Shown: in pieces, positions 26,516 through 35,218 of the stretch | Position numbering within the stretch: position 1 is the first letter of the stretch | Layout: each line of letters opens with the position of its first letter | From: Myxococcota bacterium | Lineage (GTDB): Bacteria > Myxococcota_A > UBA9160 > UBA4427 | Length of the DNA: 64,000 nt | Assembly (NCBI GenBank): GCA_041389495.1 | Contig: JAWKRT010000005.1 | Coordinates: forward strand, 1-64,000 | Reading direction: 5' to 3' | Notes under the pieces: model-generated | What the model was told of the DNA's origin: nothing | The model's input: the letters and a program-made list of their open reading frames with translations, nothing else | The model's database searches: none | Translations under genes and position numbers: made by a program

Positions 26516-28354
26516 ATGTGCGGCATCGCCGGCATCGTCCACCACCGCCGCTCGACCCGCGTCGACGAGGGCGAGCTCGTCGCGCTGCGCGACGCCCAGA
26601 CGCATCGCGGCCCGGACGACGCCGGCGCCTGGCTCGACCCGAGCGGGCGCATCGGGCTCGGGCACCGGCGCCTCTCGATCATCGATCTGTCCCCCGCCGG
26701 CCACCAGCCGATGGCGACGGCCGACGGCCGCTTCCACGTCGTCTTCAACGGCGAGATCTACAACTTCCGCGCGCTGCGCAGCGAGCTCGAGCAGGACGGT
26801 GCAGTCTTCCGCACGGGCTCCGACACCGAGGTGCTGCTGCACGGCTACCGCGCGTGGGGGCTCGGCCTGCTCGACCGCCTGCGCGGCATGTTCGCGTTCG
26901 CACTGTGGGACGCCGAGACGCAGGAGCTCGTGCTCGCGCGCGACCCGCTCGGGATCAAGCCGCTCTACACGTGCATCGACGGCGACCGGCTCTGCTTCGC
27001 GTCGGAGGTGCAGGCGCTTCGCGGCGTCGTCGACGACGGCGGGCTCGACGTCGAGGCGCTCGCCCGGTACCTCGTCTGGGGATCGATCCCCGCGCCGCGC
27101 ACGCTCTACCGCCGCATCCGTGCGCTGCCGGCCGGCGCCTACCTGCGCGTCGGGCGCGGCGGCGTCGACGGCCCGCACGCCTACTACGCGCTCGAGGACG
27201 CCTTCGGGCGCGCGCGCGCCATGAGCGACGTCGAGGCCGGCGTGCGCATCCGCGAGCTGCTGCGCGACAGCGTGCGCGCGCACCTCGAGGCCGACGTGCC
27301 GGTCGGGGCCTTCCTGTCCGGCGGCGTCGACTCGTCCGCGCTCGTCGGGCTGCTCGCCGAGCGCGACGCGCAGGTGCGGACCGTGACGCTGTCGTTCGAC
27401 GTCGCGGCGCTCGACGAGGGGGAGCTCGCGCGCGAGGCCGCCCGCCAGTACGGCACCGACCACCGCGAGGTGCCGATCCGCGCGGACGACGTCCGCGACC
27501 GCATGCCCGATGCGATCCGTGCGCTCGACCAGCCGTCGGTCGACGGCGTGAACACGTACTTCGTGTCGGAGGCGGCCGTGCGCGCGGGCCTCAAGGTCGC
27601 CGTATCGGGCGTGGGCGGCGACGAGCTCTTCGGGGGGTACGGCACGTTCGATCGCATTCCGCGCATCCGCCGCGCGCACGACCGGCTCGACGTCGTTCCG
27701 CGCTTCGCGCTGCGCGCGGCGGCGCGCGCGGCGGAGTGGCGCGTCGGCGGGAGCGTCGCGGGCCGCGTCGCGAAGGCCCTGCGCCACGGCGGCGACGACG
27801 CGGGCGCCTACTTCGTCGAGCGCTCGATCTTCTCGGAGCAGGACGTGCGGCGGCTGCTCGCGCCCGACCTCGCGCACGCGGCGGAAGGCGCGGTCGACGA
27901 GCTGCGCGCGACCGTCGACGTCGCGCGCCTCGACGAGCGGGAGCGCGTGAGCGCGCTCGAGCTTTCGCAGTACCTGCGCTCGCAGCTGCTGCGCGACACG
28001 GACGCCGTGAGCATGCGGCACTCGCTCGAGGTGCGGACGCCGCTCGTCGACCGGACGCTGCTCGAGTCGCTGTGCACCGTGCAGCCGCAGCAGCGCCGCA
28101 TGGGGCCGGCGAAGCGCTTCCTGCGCGAGGCGCCCGTACCGCCCGTTCCCGACGCGCTGTGGAACCGGCCGAAGCAGGGCTTCACGCTGCCCTTCGATCA
28201 CTGGCTCCGCAGCGGCGGCATCGAGCTGCGCCTGCCGCGCCACGAGGCCCTGCGCCCCGACGCGATGCGCGCGCTCGAGCGCAGCTTCCGCGCAGGGCGC
28301 CTGCATTTCTCGCGCGTGTGGCTGCTGCACGTGCTCGCGCACTTCCTCGAATAG
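26516..28354 (+). CDS. asnB: Asparagine synthase (glutamine-hydrolysing) family protein, copy 2
   Basis: A 612-aa amidotransferase with Cys2 nucleophile (MCGIAGI), RLSIIDLS, NGEIYNF, and the PP-loop FLSGGVDSS near residues 266-274. The GVGGDELFGGYG region and MRHSLEVRTPLVD complete the synthetase domain. It is clearly related to the first copy at 4732 but shorter and divergent. It probably amidates a sugar acid in the polysaccharide, or another carboxylate. The ATG at 26516 begins the protein exactly at the Cys2 motif. It heads a rightward group with the YIDPGTG mini-protein, a methyltransferase and a GT4 enzyme, divergent from manA. Confidence 0.92.
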   Translation: MCGIAGIVHHRRSTRVDEGELVALRDAQTHRGPDDAGAWLDPSGRIGLGHRRLSIIDLSPAGHQPMATADGRFHVVFNGEIYNFRALRSELEQDGAVFRTGSDTEVLLHGYRAWGLGLLDRLRGMFAFALWDAETQELVLARDPLGIKPLYTCIDGDRLCFASEVQALRGVVDDGGLDVEALARYLVWGSIPAPRTLYRRIRALPAGAYLRVGRGGVDGPHAYYALEDAFGRARAMSDVEAGVRIRELLRDSVRAHLEADVPVGAFLSGGVDSSALVGLLAERDAQVRTVTLSFDVAALDEGELAREAARQYGTDHREVPIRADDVRDRMPDAIRALDQPSVDGVNTYFVSEAAVRAGLKVAVSGVGGDELFGGYGTFDRIPRIRRAHDRLDVVPRFALRAAARAAEWRVGGSVAGRVAKALRHGGDDAGAYFVERSIFSEQDVRRLLAPDLAHAAEGAVDELRATVDVARLDERERVSALELSQYLRSQLLRDTDAVSMRHSLEVRTPLVDRTLLESLCTVQPQQRRMGPAKRFLREAPVPPVPDALWNRPKQGFTLPFDHWLRSGGIELRLPRHEALRPDAMRALERSFRAGRLHFSRVWLLHVLAHFLE

Positions 28355-28366
28355 CGAGGCGGCTGC

Positions 28367-28372
28367 TAGCAT
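28367..28372 (+). promoter_or_regulatory. Candidate -10 element TAGCAT
   Basis: The hexamer matches the sigma-70 -10 consensus at four of six positions. It falls just after the asnB stop and overlaps the ATG at 28371. If real, that ATG cannot be the start of the mini-protein, which agrees with the GTG at 28422. No clear -35 is seen. Confidence 0.3.
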
Positions 28373-28421
28373 GCGCGCCGCGCGCCGCGCCGCCGCGCGC
28401 GACATCCGCCGGAGCGCCGCC

Positions 28422-28742
28422 GTGCCCACGCGATCGCCGCAGCGAGCCCCGTCCGTGTCCGCGCCGCGCGTCCGCGCGCGGCGCCGCCGCGCGGTGGCCG
28501 CGCTCGTGCTCGTCGCCGCGCTACTGGTCGCCTCGCCCGCCGCCGCCTACATCGACCCGGGTACGGGCAGCATGCTCGTGCAGGCCCTCGTCGCGGGGGT
28601 CGCGGGCGCGGCGCTCGCGACGAAGACGTACTGGCGGCGCATCCGGGCGTTCTTCGGCGGCGCGCCGGACGACGACGCGGCCGCGCGGCGCGCGCCGGAC
28701 GGGCGCGACGGAGCGGCGCGGAGCGAGCCGGACGACGCGTGA
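28422..28742 (+). CDS. YIDPGTG small membrane protein
   Basis: A 106-aa hypothetical protein when started at GTG-28422, where a GGAG site sits 7 bases upstream; the ATG at 28371 would add 17 Arg/Ala-rich residues. After an Arg-rich stretch comes a signal-peptide-like helix (VAALVLVAALLVASPAAA). Next is the conserved AYIDPGTGSM motif, a single hydrophobic helix (about 18 residues), the basic YWRRIRAFF cluster and an acidic tail. Small proteins with YIDPGTGS occur in many bacteria, function unknown. The order motif, helix, basic residues resembles an exosortase sorting tail. It is followed directly by a methyltransferase (GTGA overlap). Confidence 0.72.
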   Translation: MPTRSPQRAPSVSAPRVRARRRRAVAALVLVAALLVASPAAAYIDPGTGSMLVQALVAGVAGAALATKTYWRRIRAFFGGAPDDDAAARRAPDGRDGAARSEPDDA

Positions 28743-30148
28743 CCCACGCGGCGGCGGCAACGCGCGACGGCGCCTCGTTCCGGGACCCGAGCGGCTTCGT
28801 CTTCCGGCGCGACGGCGTGCTGTACCGCCAGGTCGCCGCCCGCCATGCCGCGCACTACCGGCGCGCAGTCGATTCGGGGCTGTACGTCGATCTCGCGCGC
28901 GAAGGTCTCCTCGTCGCGCAGGAGGAGGTCGGCCTCGAACACGCGGCGGCGCCGGGCGCCGTCGCCGTGCTGCGGCCCGAGCCGTTGCCCTTCGTGTCGC
29001 ACCCCTACGAGTGGGGCTTCGCCCAGCTGCGCGCGGCGGCGCTGCTCACGCTGCGCGTGCAGATCGAGGCGCTCGCGCGCGGGATGACGCTCAAGGACGC
29101 GAGCGCCTACAACGTGCAGTTCGTCGGGCACCGGGCGGTCTTCATCGACCACCTCTCGTTCGAGGTCTACGAGCCGGGGCGTCCCTGGGTCGCCTATCGC
29201 CAGTTCTGCGAGCACTTCGTCGCGCCGCTCGCGCTCGCGGCCCACGGCGACGTGCGCTGGCTCGCGCTGCTGCGGTCGTGGCTCGAGGGCGTTCCGCTCG
29301 ACTTCGCGTCGCGCGCCCTGCCGTGGCGAACGCGGCTGCGGCCGGGTCTCTTCGCGCACCTGCACCTGCACGCGCGCTATCAGCGCGCGCACGCCGACGA
29401 CGCGCGCGCGCCCGCCGAAGCGGGCCGGGCCGCGCGCGCGCGCGTGAGCGAGCGCGGGATGCAGGGGCTCGTCGCGAGCCTCGAGTCGACGGTGCGCGGG
29501 CTCGCGCTCGCACTCCCGACGACGGCCTGGGGCGACTACTACGCCGACACGAACTACGACGACGCGGCCTTCGCGGCGAAGCGCGCGGCGGTGGCGGGCG
29601 CGATCGACGGCGTGCAGCCGCGCCTCGTCTTCGACCTCGGCGCGAACACGGGCGTGTTCACGCGGCTCGCGAGCGAGCGCGGCGCCTACGCCGTCGCGTT
29701 CGACGTCGACGCCGCCGCGGTCGAGCGCGCGTACGAAGGCGCGGTCGAACGGCGCGACGAGCGCCTCCTGCCGCTCCGGCTCGACCTCGCGAACCCGAGC
29801 CCCGACCAGGGTTTCGCGCACGACGAGCGCGCGTCGCTCGCGTCGCGCGGGCCGGCCGACCTCGTGCTCGCGCTCGCGCTCGTCCACCACCTCGCGATCG
29901 GGGCCAACGTCCCGCTCGATCGCATCGCGGCGTACTTCGCGCGGCTCGGGCGCGCGCTCGTCGTCGAGTTCGTGCCGAAGTCCGACTCGCAGGTCGCGCG
30001 CATGCTCGCGACGCGGGAGGACGTGTTCCCCGACTACGCACGGGCGCCGTTCGAGGCCGCGTTCGCGCCCTGGTTCGCGATCGAGTCGGCGACCGCGATC
30101 GAGGGCTCGGAGCGCGTGCTCTACCGCATGACGCGGCGGGCGGGCTGA
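28739..30148 (+). CDS. SAM-dependent methyltransferase with N-terminal extension
   Basis: A 469-aa protein. The C-terminal third is a class I methyltransferase, with LVFDLGANTGVFTRLA near residue 298, YAVAFDVDAAAVERAY and LALALVHHL. The N-terminal ~280 residues include RDPSGFVFRRDGVLYRQV, LKDASAYNVQFVG, FIDHLSFE and WVAYRQFCEHFVAPL, a pattern typical of nodulation-protein NoeA-like or capsule methyltransferases. No catalytic function is known for that half. The GTG start overlaps the mini-protein stop. It is followed 8 bp later by a GT4 gene, so it probably methylates the glycan or an intermediate. Confidence 0.85.
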   Translation: MTHAAAATRDGASFRDPSGFVFRRDGVLYRQVAARHAAHYRRAVDSGLYVDLAREGLLVAQEEVGLEHAAAPGAVAVLRPEPLPFVSHPYEWGFAQLRAAALLTLRVQIEALARGMTLKDASAYNVQFVGHRAVFIDHLSFEVYEPGRPWVAYRQFCEHFVAPLALAAHGDVRWLALLRSWLEGVPLDFASRALPWRTRLRPGLFAHLHLHARYQRAHADDARAPAEAGRAARARVSERGMQGLVASLESTVRGLALALPTTAWGDYYADTNYDDAAFAAKRAAVAGAIDGVQPRLVFDLGANTGVFTRLASERGAYAVAFDVDAAAVERAYEGAVERRDERLLPLRLDLANPSPDQGFAHDERASLASRGPADLVLALALVHHLAIGANVPLDRIAAYFARLGRALVVEFVPKSDSQVARMLATREDVFPDYARAPFEAAFAPWFAIESATAIEGSERVLYRMTRRAG

Positions 30149-30156
30149 CGCGCGCG

Positions 30157-31287
30157 ATGGACGCGTCCGCGCGCATCGTCGTCGACGGCTCGACCGCCGT
30201 TCGCGGAGGCGGCTTCACCTACCTCGTGAACGTCGTGCCCCACCTCGTCGAGATCGCGCCCGAATGGCGCATTCGCGTCGTGCTGCGCCATCCGCCGCTG
30301 GTGCGCGCGATGCCGCAGGCGCCCAACCTCGAGATCGACGTGCTGCCGGCGGCAGGGTGGCTCGGCGCGTTCCGCTTCGTGTACCTCGAGGCGGCCCGTC
30401 GCGCCGCGCGGTGGGGGGCCGACCTGTACTTCTCGGCGGCCGAGTGGACGCCGCTCGCCGCGCCCTTCCCGACGATCGCGAGCTTCCGCAACCCGAACGC
30501 CTTCACGCGCCTCGACCAGGGCTGGCCGCTGCACCAGCGCATCCGGCTCGGGACGCTGCGTGCGATGGCCGCGCTCTCCGCGCGGCGGAGTGCGCGCATC
30601 CTCTTCGTCTCGCACGATTCCGCGCACTGGATCGGCGATCGGATGGGGATTCCCGAGGCAAAGCGCCGCGTCGTCCACCACGGCATCGACGTCGAGGCGT
30701 GGTCGCAGCCGAGCGGGGCGCGGCCGCTCGCACGGCCGTACTTCCTGTCGGTGAGCTCGATCTACCGCTACAAGAACTTCGTGCGGCTGATCGAGGCGTG
30801 GACACGCGCGGCGGCGGTCGAGCCCGAGCTTCCCGACCTCGTGATCGCGGGCGACGCGCACGACGCGGTGCACGCGCGCGACATGCAGCGTGCGCGCGAG
30901 GCGGCCGGCCCGCGCGCACCGCGCATCCACCTGCTGGGCGAGGTCGCGTACGCGGACGTGCGCGCGTGGTACGCGCACGCCGACGCCTTCGTCTTCCCGT
31001 CCTACCTCGAGACGTTCGGCCACCCGCTCGTCGAGGCGATGGCGAGCGGTCTGCCCGTGCTCGCCGCCGACATCCCCGTGTTCCGCGAGATCGCGGGCGA
31101 TGCCGTCGCCTACGCGGACCCGTTCGAGGTCGCCGCGCTCGCGGACGGGCTGCTCGCGCTGGCGCGCGACCCCGCGCGCGCGGCCGCGCTCGGTCGCGCC
31201 GCGCGCGAGCGCGCCGCGGGCTTCACGTGGCGTCGGAGCGCGGAGGGGCTGCGCGGGCTGTTCGCCGAGGTGCTCGCCGAACGCTAG
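30157..31287 (+). CDS. GT4-family glycosyltransferase (SFRNPN-type paralogue)
   Basis: A 376-aa GT-B enzyme very similar to the one at 16652-17932. It has RIVVDGSTAVRGGGFTYLVN near the start, SFRNPNAFT, ILFVSHDSAHWIGD, SVSSIYRYKNFVRLIEAW, and the EX7E motif in ETFGHPLVEAM at about residue 285. It probably acts on the same kind of acceptor with a related donor sugar. The ATG at 30157 begins 8 bp after the methyltransferase stop; the open frame upstream belongs to no gene. Its TAG stop overlaps the TAG stop of the opposite-strand GT4 gene within the sequence CTAG. Confidence 0.9.
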   Translation: MDASARIVVDGSTAVRGGGFTYLVNVVPHLVEIAPEWRIRVVLRHPPLVRAMPQAPNLEIDVLPAAGWLGAFRFVYLEAARRAARWGADLYFSAAEWTPLAAPFPTIASFRNPNAFTRLDQGWPLHQRIRLGTLRAMAALSARRSARILFVSHDSAHWIGDRMGIPEAKRRVVHHGIDVEAWSQPSGARPLARPYFLSVSSIYRYKNFVRLIEAWTRAAAVEPELPDLVIAGDAHDAVHARDMQRAREAAGPRAPRIHLLGEVAYADVRAWYAHADAFVFPSYLETFGHPLVEAMASGLPVLAADIPVFREIAGDAVAYADPFEVAALADGLLALARDPARAAALGRAARERAAGFTWRRSAEGLRGLFAEVLAER

Positions 31288-32522
31288 GCGCCCGTCGTCC
31301 GCGCGAGCGTGCGCTCGAGGAACGCGAGCATGCGGCGGGCGAGGGCGTCGCGGACGAACTCGCGCTCGACGAGCGCGCGCCCGTTGCGCGCGCGTCGCGA
31401 GGCCTCGGCGGGCTCGCGCTCGATGTGCTCGATCGCGGCGGCGAGCGCCGCGGCGTCCTCGGGCGGAATGGCGGTGCCCGCGTCGGCCTCGACCACGAGG
31501 CGCCGGCACTCGCCGTCGGGTGCGGCGAGCACGATCGGCCGCTCCTGCGCCCAGAACTCGAACAGCTTCGACGGGATGACGGTCTCGAAGACCGGGAGGT
31601 CGCGGAGCAGCACGAGCAGCACGTCGCTCGACGCGATCCACGCCGGCACCTCGGCGCGCGGGCGCAGCCCGAGCAGGTGCACGTTCTCGAGCCCGCGCTC
31701 GGCGACCTCGCGCTCGAGGGCCGCGCGGTCCGCGCCGTCGCCGATCAGTGCGAATGCGATGCGCGCGTCGCCACGGAGCCGCTCCGCGGCGTCGAGGATC
31801 GTGCGCAGGCCGTGCGCGAGGCCGAGCGTGCCGATGTACGCGACCACGCGCCGGCCCTCGAGACCATTCGCGCGCAGCAGCGCCTCGTCGCGCGGCTGCG
31901 GTGCGAAGAGATCCGGGTCGATGCCGTTGTAGACGAGCTCGATCCGTTCGCGCGCGATGCCGCGACCCGCGATGTGGTCGATGAACGCGCGCGTGTTGAC
32001 GACGATGCCGGCGGCGCTCCGGTAGAGCGCGGTCTCGACGGCCTCGAGCACGCGCACGATCGCGGGGGAGCGCAGCTGGCCGAGCTGCACGATCGAGTCG
32101 GGCCACAGGTCGCGCACCTCGAGCACGAACGGGCGCCAGCGCAGCCACGACACGACGGCGCCCGCGAGCCCGCAGAAGAACTGCGGGCTCGTCGCGACGA
32201 CGACGTCGGGCCGCTCGACGCGCAACGAGGCGAGCACGGCCGTGATCGCGAACAGCACGTAGTTCGCGGTGCGGCGCAGGAAGCCCTCGTTCGCGGTCAC
32301 GTACATCCACGTGCGCACGACGTGGATGCCGTCGCGCTCCTCGCGCTGGAGCCAGCGGTTCTCGTAGCCGGGGAAGAGCTCGCCGCGCGGATGGTTGGGG
32401 ACGCCGGTGATCACGGTGACGTCGTGACCGTCTGCGGCCCAGCGGCGCGCGTGCTCGTGAGTGCGGTTCGCCGGTGCGTTCACCTCCGGCGGGAAGTAGT
32501 GCGTGAGGAAGAGGATCTTCAC
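31284..32522 (-). CDS. WbuB-like GT4 glycosyltransferase
   Basis: A 412-aa GT4 enzyme of the WbuB/WcaI-like branch. It opens with MKILFLTHYFPPEVNAPANRTHEH, then VITGVPNHPRGE, DVVVATSPQFFCGLAG and LEVRDLWPDS. The donor-binding half has VYNGIDPDLF, YIGTLGLAHGL, and PVFETVIPSKLFEFWAQERPIV, the branch-specific version of the EX7E element. Members often transfer N-acetyl-fucosamine or similar amino sugars. It is the last gene of the leftward operon wecB - exosortase - epsI - GT, suggesting that WecB supplies its donor or acceptor precursor. Confidence 0.91.
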   Translation of the reverse strand: MKILFLTHYFPPEVNAPANRTHEHARRWAADGHDVTVITGVPNHPRGELFPGYENRWLQREERDGIHVVRTWMYVTANEGFLRRTANYVLFAITAVLASLRVERPDVVVATSPQFFCGLAGAVVSWLRWRPFVLEVRDLWPDSIVQLGQLRSPAIVRVLEAVETALYRSAAGIVVNTRAFIDHIAGRGIARERIELVYNGIDPDLFAPQPRDEALLRANGLEGRRVVAYIGTLGLAHGLRTILDAAERLRGDARIAFALIGDGADRAALEREVAERGLENVHLLGLRPRAEVPAWIASSDVLLVLLRDLPVFETVIPSKLFEFWAQERPIVLAAPDGECRRLVVEADAGTAIPPEDAAALAAAIEHIEREPAEASRRARNGRALVEREFVRDALARRMLAFLERTLARTTGA

Positions 32523-32532
32523 GACGTCGCGC

Positions 32533-33213
32533 CTAGCGGGGGAGATACGGATCGAAGCGCGGGGTGAGGTCGCGCGCGAGATCGAGGATCGCGCGCTCCG
32601 CGGCCTCCTCGTCGCCCGCCTCGCCCTCGCGGAAGGGGGCGGTCAGCCGCACGAGGGCGCCGTCGCTGCGTCCGCGCGTCGCGCGATCCCAGAACTTGTA
32701 CAGGATGACCTCGTGATTGCGCGCGAAGACGCGGCCGTTCGACTGGTACCAGAAGTACACGAGCGAGCGCGCGTCGCCCTTGGCGATGACGAAGCGCTTG
32801 GCCTCGCCCTCGAGGCCGCCCGAACGGATCGGGACGATCGCGCGGTTCATGATGCTCCAGCCGCCGCCCGGCAGGCAGTGCTCGGGCGGATGGATCGACG
32901 TCACCTTGTCGCCGCTCTCGTCGTAGCGCCGCACCTGGCTCGCGTGGTAGCCGACGTAGACGGTGACGGAGCGCGCGTCGCGGGGATCGCCCGCGTCGCG
33001 CGGCGCGAAGTCGCACAGCAGGTAGTCGGTGACGCCGAGGACGTCGTGGACCTCCTGCTCCATCTCGAGCGGCCGCGCACAGCTCCACGCGGCGAGGTCG
33101 CGCGGGAACGCCGCGAACGTCTCGCGCGGCGGCACGACCTCGCGCGTCCCGAGATAGGAGTAGACGAACGCGTTGAGCGCGATGAACGCGAAGGCGGCGG
33201 CGATCCGCGTCAC
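32533..33213 (-). CDS. epsI: EpsI-family exosortase-associated protein
   Basis: A 226-aa protein with an N-terminal membrane anchor (FAFIALNAFVYSYL). It carries the EpsI-domain hallmark HCLPGGGW (residues about 112-119), preceded by VYVGYHASQ and followed by WYQSNGRV. EpsI domains accompany exosortases, either fused to their C-terminus or as a separate gene as here. They are thought to act in the periplasm with polysaccharide assembly; biochemical function is unknown. The GTG start overlaps the exosortase stop (GTGA). A 10-bp gap separates it from the GT4 gene. Confidence 0.9.
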   Translation of the reverse strand: MTRIAAAFAFIALNAFVYSYLGTREVVPPRETFAAFPRDLAAWSCARPLEMEQEVHDVLGVTDYLLCDFAPRDAGDPRDARSVTVYVGYHASQVRRYDESGDKVTSIHPPEHCLPGGGWSIMNRAIVPIRSGGLEGEAKRFVIAKGDARSLVYFWYQSNGRVFARNHEVILYKFWDRATRGRSDGALVRLTAPFREGEAGDEEAAERAILDLARDLTPRFDPYLPR

Positions 33214-34115
33214 GCGAGCGCCCTCCGCACGCGCGCGGGGAGACGCCTCCAGAGCTTCGAGAGCAGCGCCGCCTCGGCGAACAGGATCGCGAGCGCGATG
33301 ACGTAGGTGGCGACACCCTGGAGCTCGTGCACGACGCCGGTGGCCGCCTGCTCGCCGTACGCGTGCGCGAGGACGCCGGTCAGCGCGACGCGGAACGCGT
33401 TCACCAGGATCGCGATCGGGATCGTCGATGCGACGAGGATGGCGCGTTCGCCGAGCGACTTGCGGAAGAAGTACGCGAACAGGACGCCGACCGTGACGAG
33501 CGCCGTGAGCGAGCGCAGGCCCGAGCACGCCTCCTCGACGAAGAGCGACGTCTGCGCGAGGTGGATGATGTTGCCCTCGAGGAGCACGGGGATGCCGAGC
33601 GCCTGCATCGCGGCCACCGCGGCCCGCGCCGCGACGAGCTGCAGCGGGAAGGCGACGACGTTCACGAGCGACTGCGGCAGCGGGATCATCAGGAAGAGGA
33701 ACAGGAGCGGGAAGGCGAGGATCCGGAACACCTCGCGTCCCAGCAGCAGCAGCACGAGACCGATCAGCGACAGCACGAAGCCCGCGCGCATCGTCGTGAG
33801 CTCGACGCCGAGCCTTCCGACCGCGAGCGATGCGACGCCGAGCGCGAGCGGGACGAGGCCGAGCCAGCTCCCGTCGAGCGCGACGCGCCGGAGCTTCGCG
33901 CGCCGCTCCCACGCGAAGTAGAGCGCGAGCGGGGCGACGATGAACGCGTGCTGGTAGTCCTCGACCTGCGTCCAGTGGAGGACCATGTAGCGGAGGATCT
34001 GGCCGTACACGGCGACGAGTGCGGCGACGGCGGCCGCGAAGGCGACCCAGGTGCGGGAGCGCGCGCCCGCGTCGGCCGGGCGTCCGCCGCCGCGCGCCGG
34101 CGCGCTCGCGCTCAT
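33210..34115 (-). CDS. xrt: Exosortase
   Basis: A 301-aa polytopic membrane transpeptidase-like protein with about eight helices. The active-site residues of the exosortase/archaeosortase family are present: Cys197 in EEACSGLRS, Arg242 in NAFRVALTG and His263 in VVHELQG. Exosortases cleave C-terminal sorting signals of the PEP-CTERM type and may attach the protein to EPS or a lipid carrier. The type cannot be fixed by eye; PrsR-, PrsT- and XrtA-ATPase-like genes nearby suggest XrtA. The ATG start overlaps the wecB stop (ATGA). No PEP-CTERM substrate is encoded in the window. Confidence 0.93.
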   Translation of the reverse strand: MSASAPARGGGRPADAGARSRTWVAFAAAVAALVAVYGQILRYMVLHWTQVEDYQHAFIVAPLALYFAWERRAKLRRVALDGSWLGLVPLALGVASLAVGRLGVELTTMRAGFVLSLIGLVLLLLGREVFRILAFPLLFLFLMIPLPQSLVNVVAFPLQLVAARAAVAAMQALGIPVLLEGNIIHLAQTSLFVEEACSGLRSLTALVTVGVLFAYFFRKSLGERAILVASTIPIAILVNAFRVALTGVLAHAYGEQAATGVVHELQGVATYVIALAILFAEAALLSKLWRRLPARVRRALA

Positions 34116-35218
34116 CGCGCTCCGCCGAGGTCGCGTTCGAGGACGTCGACGATGCGCTGCGCGGCGCGGCCGTCCCACTTCTCGGGGATGCGGCCCGCCT
34201 TCGTCTCGCCGGCGAAGAGTCGCGCGAGCTCGCGGCGCAGCACGGCCGAGTCGAGGCCGACGACCGTGTTCGTCCCGTGCGTCACGGTGACGGGGCGCTC
34301 GGTCGAGTCGCGCAGCGTGAGGCACGGGACGCCGAGCGCGGTCGTCTCCTCCTGCAGGCCCCCCGAGTCCGTCAGCACGACCTTCGCGTCGCAGACGAGC
34401 GCGAGGAACTCGAGGTAGCCGAGCGGCTCGAGCGCCGTGAAGCGCGGTGCGCGGCCGAGCCCGAGGCCCTCGATGGCCTTCGCGGTGCGCGGGTGCACGG
34501 GGAAGACGACGGGCAGCCGCTCGTTGAGCTCCTCGAGGATCTCGACGAGCTCGCGAAGGCGCGCCGGATCGTCGACGTTGCTCGGGCGGTGGAGCGTGAC
34601 GGCACAGTAGGCGCCCGGGTCGAGGCCGAGCCGCGCGAGCACGTCGAGCCCGCGCGCGCGCTCGACGTTCGCGAGCAGGGTGTCGATCATGACGTTGCCC
34701 GCGAAGTGGATGCGCTCGCGCGGGATGCCCTCGCGCAGCAGGTTCTCCTCGCCCGCGGGCTCGGTCGTGAACAGCCACTCGCACACGACGTCCGTCATCA
34801 GCCGGTTGATCTCCTCCGGCATGCGGCGGTCGCCGCTGCGGAGTCCGGCCTCGACGTGCGCGACGGGGATGTGGAGCTTCACCGCGGCGAGCGTCGCGGC
34901 GAGCGTCGAGTTCACGTCGCCCACCACGAGCACGGCGTCCGGCCGTCGCTCGACGAGCTCGCGTTCGATGCGCGCGAGCACCTCCGCCGTCTGCGCGCCG
35001 TGCGCGCCGGACCCGACGCCCAGGTTCACGTCGGGGCGCGGGATCCCGAGGTCGCGGAAGAAGCCCTCCGACATCGCCTCGTCGTAGTGCTGGCCGGTGT
35101 GGACGAGGACGGGTTCGAAGCTCGCGCGCGCGTGCATCTCGCGCAGCAGCGGCGCGATCTTCATGAAGTTGGGCCGGGCGCCCGCGACGGCGAGGATGCG
35201 GATCTTCCGGTTCGGCAT
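34112..35218 (-). CDS. wecB: UDP-N-acetylglucosamine 2-epimerase (non-hydrolysing)
   Basis: A 368-aa enzyme converting UDP-GlcNAc to UDP-ManNAc, an amino-sugar precursor of capsules and enterobacterial common antigen. Family motifs are AGARPNFMKIAPL near residue 12, LVHTGQHYDEAMS near 38, VVGDVNSTLAA, HVEAGLRSGDRRMPEE and the UDP-binding DSGGLQEETTALGVP near 290. No hydrolysing or kinase domain is fused. The ATG start is at 35218. It is the first gene of a leftward operon with the exosortase, divergent from the PrsR-like regulator across a 529-bp gap. Confidence 0.94.
   Translation of the reverse strand: MPNRKIRILAVAGARPNFMKIAPLLREMHARASFEPVLVHTGQHYDEAMSEGFFRDLGIPRPDVNLGVGSGAHGAQTAEVLARIERELVERRPDAVLVVGDVNSTLAATLAAVKLHIPVAHVEAGLRSGDRRMPEEINRLMTDVVCEWLFTTEPAGEENLLREGIPRERIHFAGNVMIDTLLANVERARGLDVLARLGLDPGAYCAVTLHRPSNVDDPARLRELVEILEELNERLPVVFPVHPRTAKAIEGLGLGRAPRFTALEPLGYLEFLALVCDAKVVLTDSGGLQEETTALGVPCLTLRDSTERPVTVTHGTNTVVGLDSAVLRRELARLFAGETKAGRIPEKWDGRAAQRIVDVLERDLGGAR

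Noticed and set aside
25175..28429. Upstream part of the frame containing flippase 2
   Set aside because: Antisense to asnB and manA, without protein-like sequence; the flippase begins at GTG-25174.
25234..30156. Very long open frame upstream of the GT4 gene, crossing manA, asnB and the methyltransferase
   Set aside because: The translation is Arg/Ala-rich with no domain; it is a GC-bias shadow. The real gene starts at 30157.
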